Notes under the pieces: model-generated
Seen by the model: only the letters and a program-made list of their open reading frames with translations
Databases searched by the model: none
Told to the model about the DNA's origin: nothing
Made by a program: the position numbers and the translations under genes
Shown: positions 14,777-23,658 of the stretch, piece after piece
Position numbering within the stretch: the first letter of the stretch is position 1
Layout of the letters: the number at the start of each line of letters is the position of its first letter
DNA from: Porodaedalea pini
Lineage: Eukaryota > Basidiomycota > Agaricomycetes > Hymenochaetales > Hymenochaetaceae
Direction of reading: 5' to 3'
DNA: 64,000 nt
NCBI GenBank assembly: GCA_002794775.1
Contig: NBAY01000004.1
Coordinates: 744,001 to 808,000 of the forward strand

Positions 14777-17008
14777 ATGGACAACAAGATGTTGACCAGG
14801 GCGAAAGCGTCTCTACACAAAACCAAGTCGTCTCGCTCCCTTGCCAATCCCAAGGACCCCACTAAATGTGAGGAGTGTAAATCGGATCTCCCCTATCACA
14901 GTCGCAGCTGTGTTAGCGGTGCAACCAAACTTTGCGTCATTTGTGGTCGCGATAAGACCTTCAACCACAACGATGCTGTCTGCGAACAAGTTCGGAAGAA
15001 TCGTGTCGATTGGTCCCCAGATATCGAGGCAGATGCTCATGCCGCCGCCCTGCGCAAACAAGGAGATCTTCCGCCGACGCCCGTCGTCGAGTCTCAAAAC
15101 TCGCTAAAATGCTCTAATTCAGAAGAGGAGCATACAGCTCTCGCGCCCCCGACGCGCATCGACGATGCTATGGATGCAGACGACCTGTACATCCCCGACG
15201 AATTTCCCAGCCAGGCCCCTCAAGTTGACATCGATAACACATCAGAGGTCGAATATGAAGATCCGGCAATCGCCGAACGAGTTTCCGACTCTTTCATGCA
15301 GCTTACTGAAGAAACTATACAGCATATGACCACTTTTCTCACTCAGCCTTCGTGGACCTCTTCCACGCCCTGGTACAAAGACCCCGTTTTAGCTGGCAAA
15401 GCACTGGCGGATATTGGATCTAACCTTGTAACGTGGATTAGCAAATCCCATATGTTCGACGACGAGACCATCAAGGAAAACAAGGCCAACGAAGGTCTAC
15501 AGGCATTCCATTCTTCCTACCGCATCCACACCCCTTCGTTTAAGCATGTCTTCGACGACATTCAAAGTTCCGCCCAAGCCATTTGCGACCAGGAAATAGC
15601 GGATAATATGCACTGCATGTCTCGTTCCATTCAAGCTCTTTCTTCCCTTGTTACTAAGTTGGCTGATAAAACTAACAACATTGAAAAACAGATGTCTCAT
15701 CCTGTATCTTCGTCTAAACCGCAGTCTTCGTCTACTAACCAAACACACGTCAAGTTTCTTCCAGACCCTATCGGATCTCGATTTGTACACGATAACCGCT
15801 TCCCGCCCACACCACCAATTGTTAAACAGCGCGTTCAAACCCCCAAGAATGGGAGGACCGAATATGCAGCAGCAATCGCCAACACCTGCATCCCTGGTTT
15901 GGGATATCGCATGAACTCTGAGGGCACGATCATCGCCCCTGATGGATACGCACACTCTGCGCACAACGCCCCAAAGTCCGGAAACACCCCAACAGCCATT
16001 TACTACCCAAAAGTCGAACACGTCGGTACAGACAAGGATGGCTTTACCACTGTTTCGTACGCCAGGGCAGCTCAGAAGAAGCCCAAGCCTACGCCCACCA
16101 AAGTAACCCACACTACCGATGAGCACCCTGATGGAGAAGTCTCGACTGTCCCCATTAACCAGTCTATTGGCTCTGTCAACATACGTGCTTCCAACGTGAA
16201 ACGTGTATATTTCTCACTACCCGGGGATCTGGCCATTAGGCCAACTACCCTTTCAGTTAAAAATGCAGTACAAGCTGGCCTTAAGGGCAACCCCCAGTTC
16301 AAGCATCTTGTCATACTCAACGTCGAGTACACAACTAACAGCAATCTTCTTATCGCATTCACGAACATCCGTGGTGATTTTGATGCTAACTATACGTCTT
16401 TGGCTTCTCAGCTCTCCCGCATTCTCAATATTAGTGGGGCTTCTCCATTCATTCCTTCGCCCCAGTTCAAGATGGTCATTCCAGGCGTTCCAGTCTTCGA
16501 CAAGGAAACTAAACTCCTTTACAGCGAGACAGACTCATACAACGAAATCTCCAACCTTCCTCAGTTTGAGGGTCACGAATTCATGTTCTCACCAAGATTC
16601 ATGTCATCAATCGAAAAACTGAATGACCACGACTTCTGCAATGTTTCCGTTATCATGAAAGACACTAATCGCCTATCTTTCGATCATTTCTTCTTGCATA
16701 ATAACAGATCCATACCCATCTTTGGCGTCATTTGCCATCTCGAAGAGATGAAGGCGCGTCCGACCATTAATCAATGCGGTAACTGTCATCGCCTCGGTCA
16801 CCCCGCTTCCAAATGCTGCTCTGTGGCCCACTGCGCCATCTGTTCAGAGCCTCATTGTACAGCTGTTCATGTCGTGAAATGCACACCATGCACCGCCTCG
16901 AATAACCTGCAGTGCGAGCACTTTGCTCATTGCATTAATTGTCAGGGCAACCACAGCGCTCGGTCGTCTGATTGCCCTGCACATCGCAATTATTGGTCCC
17001 CTTATTGA
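14777..17008 (+). CDS. LINE ORF1 protein (gag-like, zinc knuckles), intact in copy 1
   Basis: ORF1 proteins of LINEs bind element RNA and form the ribonucleoprotein that carries out retrotransposition. This frame is open for 743 codons from MDNKMLTRAK. The N-terminus carries two closely spaced Cys/His motifs: C31-x2-C34-x6-H41-x3-C45 and C53-x2-C56-x7-H64-x4-C69. The middle is Ser/Thr/Pro-rich with several conserved blocks shared with copy 2. The C-terminus has a canonical knuckle (CGNCHRLGHPASKC, C-x2-C-x4-H-x4-C), then CAICSEPH and a third (CINCQGNHSARSSDC). It ends at TGA 17006-17008, 4 nt before the ORF2 ATG. The same frame is open upstream to a GTG at 14678, but that start would lie in host DNA outside the element. 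I chose the ATG because copy 2 shares MDN-MLTRAK at the same place. Confidence 0.9.
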   Translation: MDNKMLTRAKASLHKTKSSRSLANPKDPTKCEECKSDLPYHSRSCVSGATKLCVICGRDKTFNHNDAVCEQVRKNRVDWSPDIEADAHAAALRKQGDLPPTPVVESQNSLKCSNSEEEHTALAPPTRIDDAMDADDLYIPDEFPSQAPQVDIDNTSEVEYEDPAIAERVSDSFMQLTEETIQHMTTFLTQPSWTSSTPWYKDPVLAGKALADIGSNLVTWISKSHMFDDETIKENKANEGLQAFHSSYRIHTPSFKHVFDDIQSSAQAICDQEIADNMHCMSRSIQALSSLVTKLADKTNNIEKQMSHPVSSSKPQSSSTNQTHVKFLPDPIGSRFVHDNRFPPTPPIVKQRVQTPKNGRTEYAAAIANTCIPGLGYRMNSEGTIIAPDGYAHSAHNAPKSGNTPTAIYYPKVEHVGTDKDGFTTVSYARAAQKKPKPTPTKVTHTTDEHPDGEVSTVPINQSIGSVNIRASNVKRVYFSLPGDLAIRPTTLSVKNAVQAGLKGNPQFKHLVILNVEYTTNSNLLIAFTNIRGDFDANYTSLASQLSRILNISGASPFIPSPQFKMVIPGVPVFDKETKLLYSETDSYNEISNLPQFEGHEFMFSPRFMSSIEKLNDHDFCNVSVIMKDTNRLSFDHFFLHNNRSIPIFGVICHLEEMKARPTINQCGNCHRLGHPASKCCSVAHCAICSEPHCTAVHVVKCTPCTASNNLQCEHFAHCINCQGNHSARSSDCPAHRNYWSPY

Positions 17009-17012
17009 TTTT

Positions 17013-20000
17013 ATGATGGAGTCTATTTCTGTTTTTTCTCTCAACCTCCGCAATTCGGAACCCTCCTTTGACTTTCTTCTTCATGCCTTCTCATCTACCC
17101 ACTCCAGCCTGGATATTTTATGTTTTCAGGAAATCCCTATTGTTCATTACTTCGCTCCTTCAAAAGCATCCGCCAATGGTTCCCTGGTTTATTATACACG
17201 GAACTCCGATCCTTATACTGCTTTTCTGCCGACCTGTCCAGGCAAACCTCAATGTTGTACATTCGTCCATCCCCATATCATTCAACGGGTCTCTATGCAT
17301 TACCCCTCTTCTGCTTCTCCTAATATTTCAGTTATTTCAATTTCTTGGGGTGATTTATCCCCTATTTTCCTTTGGAACGTTTACAGTTCGCCTTCCCTCC
17401 ACGAATTTGAAGACCCCTTCCCAATTCTCAACTCTCCTTCACATATTTTCACTGGTGACTTTAATCGCCATTCCGAAATTTGGTCCTTCCCCGAACAATC
17501 CACTTTCTTTTATCGTTCTCAATGTTTCGTTGACTGGATCAATGAAAACAATCTTTCAGTTTGCAACCCCCCTAATCAACATACCTATTTCAACTGTTCT
17601 AACAATTCCAGATCCATCATTGATTTGGTGATCACTTCTTCTGATTTTGCACCCCAACTCCTCGAATCAGTTTTGATCTTGGACCCAACCCTCGATATTT
17701 CTTCTGATCATTTACCCATTCGTTTTTCTTTTGATACCAATTTCTTGGCTTCCCTTTCTCAACCCCCCTTCGATCCATTCATTCTTGTGACCTACCGGCT
17801 TTCATGTCCAAGTTTTGCAAGTCCAACCTTTTTTCATTTTCCTTAGAGGGTGTTAACACTCCGGATGCGCTCGATGCACTACTTTTTAACTTTCAATCCT
17901 CCTTTTCTGGTTTCGCTTCTTCTTTCCTTCAAAAATGCAAGCTGCATACCTACTTCGGCCCTAATGCCTGGTGGTCTGAGGCCTGTTCTCGTCTTTACTG
18001 TTCCCATTGTCATAATCCCAGCCCAGAGTCATGCAAAGCCCTCAACACCGAGCTTACCCATGCTAAAAACGCATTTTTCGGCTCGCGCCTTCAACACTCG
18101 GACTCCTGGAGTGTATGGCACCATCAATTCTTTGGCTCTGCGTGTCGGCGCTCCCCTATTGGGGCGCTTCGTATGCCCAATGGGTCCTTCTCCCGTACCG
18201 AAGATGAGAAAGCCTCACTATTTTGTCAAACCTTTTTCCCTCCGCTAACATCCTCACTGGAGACGCCCCAACTTCCCAAACTATGAGAGTTCAGACCACT
18301 CACCATGGCTGACATGCACAATGCATTCCATGGAATTGACCGGGAAACGAGCCCGGGCAACAGCCATGTCTCCTACAAACATCTCAAGCTCCTCATTGCT
18401 CACCAGAGGCAATTTTTTGTCGACCTTTTTTCCTTGTGTCTCACCTTGGGACATTTTCCTCTTTCTTTCAAGACGTCTCTTGTTACCTTCATTCCCAAAC
18501 CCAAATGTTCTGATTTCTCCGTTCCCAGAGTGTTTCGCCCTATTACGTTGGTCGACACAATCAGCAAACTTTTTGAATGCATCCTATTCAATTTCCTTCA
18601 ACCATTCTTTGAAACCAACAATCTTCTTCCTGACGCTCAACATGGCTGCAGGAAGCACTGCTCTGCTCTTACAGCCTGTTACGAGCTGTTATCTCTTATT
18701 CTCAACAGTCCTTTTATTTACGCTGGCGAGCACAGTTCTTCTCATGTCTATAAATGACATTGTTACCCCATCACTTCAATCCTCACCGTTGACATTCAAG
18801 GTTTTTTCGATAACATTTCACATAACTGTCTTCTTTTCAAACTCATTGATGCTAATGTCCATCCTAACTTGATTCGCGTCCTTTCGAACTGGCTTAGAGA
18901 CAGGCCTATTTCCCTTCATTTCAATTCCTTCTTCTCCGCTCCTTTCATTAAGCCCAATCGCGGTGTTCCTCAGGGGTCTCCTTTATCCCCTCTCATTTCT
19001 GTTTTTGCGGCTTCAGACGTCATCATGGCCTATAATGATCGTTTTGGCCCTCATCGCCCTTTATTTGCATATATGGACGATCATCTTCTTTCTGCTCGCT
19101 CCCATAGTATTTCCACCAACCTGGTCCGTCTTTGCAATCAATTTCATTTCCTTGCTCTTCAATTTCAATCCATCGGTTTGTCCATTGACCTCGATGCCAT
19201 TGAACTCCTCCACATTCTTCCGCACCAACATGCGCATCAATTTTTTTGTTCCTTTTTACAAAATTTTCCTTCACTTTCTAACGCAACTCTAACCCTTCCC
19301 AATGACCGTATCATTTCACCTTTGCGCCAACTCACTTGGCTTGGCGTAATTTTTTCTTATGATCTTTCTCCCAAGCTTCATTTTGAAGCTCGCTCTAACA
19401 AGGCAATTTCCACTCTTCATCAATGCTCCTTTCTGTTTCATCGTTCACATGGCGCATACTTCCAATACGCCTGCATGCTTTACTTTGGTCTTATTCGTTC
19501 TGTCGCAATTTATGGCGCCATTCTTTTTCCTGAATCATCCTTCATCTCTACCTTCCTTCAAAGATCTCAAAACATGTTTCTTCACTCTGTACTAAACAGT
19601 TCCATTCACCATTCTGTGGCAGAATCCTTCCTTTCTATTCCTCTGCTTAATTTGTTCATTCGTTCCCTTTCTCAACGCTTCCTTCTGTCTTATTTCGCTC
19701 ATCACAAAAAAGATCCAGTTCCCAACCAATATCTTGTTTCATCCCTTCTCCCTAATATCGTCATCCCCAAATTGGTCATTTTCCCCTCCTTCACGCCCAT
19801 TCATTCTCGCCTTTCACTTGTTCCTATCCCTTCTTTGGATCAACGCCCCCTTGCCATTCGCAATTTCAATTCGTTCTTTTTACATCCTCCACCTTATCAA
19901 TATTTCATTTTCACAGATGGCTCTATCATTCCAGACGCAGACACTTCCTTCAATGGAGGCCATGGCTTCATCATCATGCATGATCACCATGAACTAGCTG

Positions 20001-20836
20001 TCTTTTCTTCAGCAGCGCACTCTCGCTCGAACATTCTGTTCGAGGAGCAGGAAGCGCTCATCGCAGCCATGCATCGTATCTCATCCCTTCTCTCCAAATG
20101 CTTCACCCCAGTTCATATACATATTGTCACGGATTCGCTCAACTGCGCCCAACTCATATTTTCAAATGACGCGCGTCATGCTGAATTTATAATTACCTTC
20201 CGTCGCCTATGCGGAATTTTCCTCGTCCTTCACCATGAGGCCTCACATATCGCTATCCAGTGGCTCCCATCCCATCATGGAGTCCTGGGTAATTCCAAAG
20301 CTGATAAACTCGCTAAAGACACAGCTACCAATCCATGACGTGAACCCATTCCGGAATCAATTCCCAACTTAAATGCGCAAGTACAGCTCAATCTTGTTTG
20401 AGACTGGAAAGTGAGCCTAATCAACCTCCGGGGACATCGCTCCATTCTCGAGCTGTCCTCTTTCATCTTACATCCTACACGATCATTCCGACCATTTTTG
20501 AAGCTTTCACCGAAGAAGGAGATACATCGCATAGTTCAATCACGCGCTGCCAGCATCATGCTGAACGCGCTCAATCTGCATGACTGGAACCTGGTCCCTC
20601 GCTGTCCCAACCCTCTCTGCTCAAAGCATGATGTCCGCCACATTCTTAATTGTTGCGCTTTCTTTACTCACATTCGCTATGGCCTTTTTAAACACCGTCT
20701 ATTACCTTTACCTTTCTCTGATTGGTTTCGCCCCAATAATTTCCTTCTATTACTACAATTTGCATTCTTTTCATTCCGTCAACCACCAGACCCTATGCCT
20801 CTTCTTTCCGATCTACCTTCCACCTATCACGTTTAG
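17013..20836 (+). pseudogene. LINE ORF2 (endonuclease-RT-RNase H), copy 1, broken
   Basis: ORF2 would encode the nicking endonuclease and reverse transcriptase. From the ATG at 17013 the AP-endonuclease domain shows FSLNLRNSEP, ILCFQEIP, GDFNRHSEIW and SSDHLPIRFSF. A frameshift near 17790 is followed by a linker with a WWSEAC motif. Frame breaks follow near 18286 and 18755. The RT shows SYKHLKLL, FRPITLVDTISKLFE, DAQHGCRKH, IQGFFDN, NRGVPQGSPLSPLIS and the catalytic FAYMDDHLL. RNase H shows FIFTDGS, EEQEALIAAM, HIVTDSLN and LPSHHGVLGNSKADKLAKD. In-frame TGA stops lie at 20336-20338 and 20399-20401; at the second, copy 2 reads CGA. The C-terminus has a Cys/His motif (RCPNPLCSKHDVRHILNC). The domain content is full-length; lesion positions were inferred from frame changes relative to copy 2. 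Confidence 0.9.
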
Positions 20837-20985
20837 TATTACCTGATCATGCCTTTCCACATATCACCCTTTTACCTTTTTGATGACCCACATCTACGCA
20901 CTACGCCCAGTTTTTAGTTCAGTGTCCATTTGGTTTTCCCTTAGCGGTTGGAAGTCTGTTCAGAGTAGATAGCAGATATTATAAA

Positions 20986-20996
20986 TAACCCGTCAC
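20986..20996 (+). repeat. Target-site duplication, LINE copy 1, 3' side
   Basis: This is an exact second copy of TAACCCGTCAC, directly after the element's TTATAAA 3' end. Confidence 0.9.
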
Positions 20997-22169
20997 GTGT
21001 GCTGAAAGTTGACGCGACATCAGTATCATGTTTTTTCGAACGGGCATTAGAGCATGTCAAGGAGCAATAATAGTTGTATAATGAAATATGATAAAAAAGT
21101 ATTGAACATGGAGACGGAGCGGTACATCCATATGGGTTTATAGATAAATAAAAACAAAAACTGCCAGTACTACAGACATTCACGTGTCCTTTAAACACCA
21201 CTGTTCCTTTGAACACCTAGCAATTTCTCCCTCAAAAAATTTAATGTAGTGCTGAAAAAATACCTGAATGTGTATGCAGTGGCTGGCTATATAGGTGCAA
21301 ATTTTTAGCAGAACCGGTGCAATGGTTGAGTCCAGAGAAAATCAGAAATGTCAAAATTTAATCAAAACTTGCAACATCTCTTGCTAACAGATTTTATTCT
21401 GAAAGTATCATTTAACAGAAACATGTGAAAATTTTCACACAGCATTCATACCATCTAAATTATATATTATCGAAGTTTGAAAGCAGGAGAGTGAGTTTTG
21501 CAATTTACGGAGGTCAGACAATGCAGACAATGGTCAAATTTGACAGGTTCATAAGCCGATCTGATGACGTAAGTGCATTGCAAGATTACGGTAACACTAG
21601 TGTGACATTATCATGTGCGGTGTTCAAAGGAGTTGATTTTCTCATAAAACACCCTAAAACTTGTGAAGGCAATTTTAATTTTTATAACACACTTGAATGC
21701 TCTAAATAATTCATGCAGATACTTCTCAATGATCACTTTGTACTGATGCAAAAAAAAATAGAAAAAGTGTTCAGATAAAAATGTGAGGAGGGAAATCAAG
21801 TTAGTGTTTAAAGGACCAGTGAATGTCTGTAGTGCGTATATTGATAATTGATAACGATACCCAAATCCAAAGACCCGGCAGCTTCACCAATATATTTTAC
21901 GACTTATTCTGTATTCATATAACGCGTAAAGCTGCCAGCCGGATCATAATCTATGTACTAACTCTTCTAACTCCCAACTACTCGTGGCTCATCTCTAGAC
22001 GACATGGACTACCTGCAGTATGGCAAGACTAGTGTTCCCTGACATGCCCTTTTGGTTTAGAAACCAATAGATCCTGCGCCCCACTTGGAGGCTATGCATA
22101 TGGATCCGCGAAATTTTTGCCATGGTCGTGTTATAGGCCCCGCTTTTCTGTCTGGATTGGAGCCCGTCA
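20997..22169. other. AT-rich intergenic region, no gene seen
   Basis: The sequence is AT-rich, with stops in all frames. Short open frames such as 21425-21709 have no recognisable domain. No terminal repeats or RNA gene were found. It separates the LINE from the F-box relic. Confidence 0.5.
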
Positions 22170-23166
22170 TCAAGTACATATAGGGTTTTGTTTTACGATG
22201 AGACAGCGCAGACTTGGGTACTGATTGGAGCTTGAGAGTATGTCTTGGCTAACTTTGGATAGGTTTCCTTTGATATGAAATTTGCCAGACAGCATAGTTA
22301 GGCTAGGGAAATGGAGGGGCGCAAACAGGAGTTTGAGCCCGTGAACATTATTGAAGTCTCCGTTACCAAATCCCAAAGGATCACTCCGAACACACACAAG
22401 TGTTAGCATCTCCAGATACATCAGAGGCGGGATGTCGCACAGCTCCATGTACAAGTCGTCCAGCCTTGTTTCCTCTTAAGCATTATTAATCGTGAGCCTT
22501 AAGACAAGTGCTTCAAGCCCATCATACTTCACAAACACGGAAGGAAGAGCACATACCTTCAACATCAGAACGAAGTTAAAAAAAGCATCTGGAAAGGCCT
22601 GCGGTGAGCCAAGTTTGGAGGAAAAAATTGCCGGTGAAACGAGTCAGAGACGGCGTGATTCACTTGTTCAAGAAATTTTCAGGATGATCAAAATCTGGTA
22701 GCGTCCAGGTGTTTCCAATTGTTACGTTGGTAAACGAGAGAACACGTAATTCGCAGAGACCATACTCAAGATTACGAGTTGCGGGCCATAACGTCCTCGC
22801 CATTGTTCCCGGAATAAATTTCGTACCGAAGCGTCCTCCATCGTTCATGCGGTGAATACGGACAGGAACATTACGGTGTTTACGGGTGAATCGTCGTCGT
22901 CGAGCGAAGCACCGTGAATGGAAACACCGAGAGGTCCCGCCTTCAACAGAAGTAAACATAAGTCCAGCCATGAGCCGGGAGCCTTGTTCGTGAAGCTCAT
23001 CCATATTTCGGGAGTCCGTAGCGTAAACTCACGAAATCTTTGATAGTCATGCGAGACTAAATGCAAACTTCACACCCGTTGCATCCAGGTCGCAACCCAG
23101 TCGAAATACATGCGTCAGCAACTCAAGAGGTAGCCTGTCCACGTCATTATTCATGTTGAACGACAT
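22170..23166 (-). pseudogene. Degenerate F-box/LRR-type gene
   Basis: F-box proteins are substrate adaptors of SCF ubiquitin ligases and are greatly expanded in agaricomycetes. Reading the minus strand from an ATG at 23164-23166, an F-box-like start is seen (VDRLPLELLTHVFRLGCD). Then, in another frame, come VSHDYQRFREFTLRTPEIWMSF and SWLDLCLLLLKAGPLGVSI, the normal continuation of this family. LRR-like segments follow: LEYGLCELRVLSFTNV, YDGLEALVLRLTINN (ending in a stop) and PPLMYLEMLTLVCVRSD, LHFPSLTMLSGKFHI. At least two frame changes and one stop separate these pieces. No normal-sized GT-AG intron that I could find removes the first frame change; the candidate is only 12 nt. I therefore call it a pseudogene rather than a spliced gene. 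Confidence 0.6.
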
Positions 23167-23658
23167 GTATTCCTTCCTGACTGTCGGAATACAGCGTCAG
23201 ATAACCGTAATGTTCTTGAGTGTCTCCCTGAATAATCTTGAGACCTGACAAAGTGGCCATGATGCACATGGGTTGCTTTTTGAAATGCCATCAAAAGTTG
23301 AACTAGATTTGTCGGAACCATTAGAGTCCCTTCATCAGGATAAAATTAGAGCACAGAACAGCACGAACATCGTGCCCTTTCTCTTGAAATCCATGCATAT
23401 GATCTTAGGGTCCTCGCCAGTTTGGTAGCCGAGAAAGTTGTTGACTCAGAATATATGCTACCTTGAGTAGGTGACCAATATTGTCTCATCGCGAGACATG
23501 CCAAAGGAGACGAGAAGAGTAGCAGAGACAGAAAGGCGCCAGTATTGCGTGGGAAAGTCACGGTAACGCGTTTACGCGACGCGCTCAGTCCGACTTCTTC
23601 ACCTGCGACGCGACATCCATCCACTCTCTCGTGTGTCCACCCTCTGCCCTTGCCAACA
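23167..23658. other. Intergenic region between F-box relic and POL3
   Basis: This holds the shared 5' flank of the minus-strand relic and the plus-strand POL3. A 92-codon minus frame (23346-23624) starts with GTG and has no recognisable domain. Nothing else is supported. Confidence 0.45.

Larger units (their letters stand above)
14702..20985 (+). mobile_element. Non-LTR (LINE) retrotransposon, copy 1, full-length but defective
   Basis: The element is bounded by perfect 11-bp duplications. It carries ORF1 (gag-like, zinc motifs at both ends) and ORF2 (AP-type endonuclease, reverse transcriptase, RNase H, terminal zinc motif), with no LTRs. Sequence similarity to copy 2 at 54.1-60.4 kb begins a few bases after the 5' duplication and ends exactly at the 3' one, ending TTATAAA without a poly(A) tail. 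Both copies come out at 6284 bp, although they differ by many substitutions and indels. The domain order matches fungal Tad/Inkcap/Deceiver-like LINEs; the clade needs a tree. ORF1 is open, but ORF2 has at least three frame breaks and two stops, so this copy is not autonomous. Confidence 0.93.

Noticed and set aside
23346..23624. 92-codon minus-strand ORF upstream of POL3
   Set aside because: It starts with GTG, has no domain and lies in the presumed POL3 promoter.
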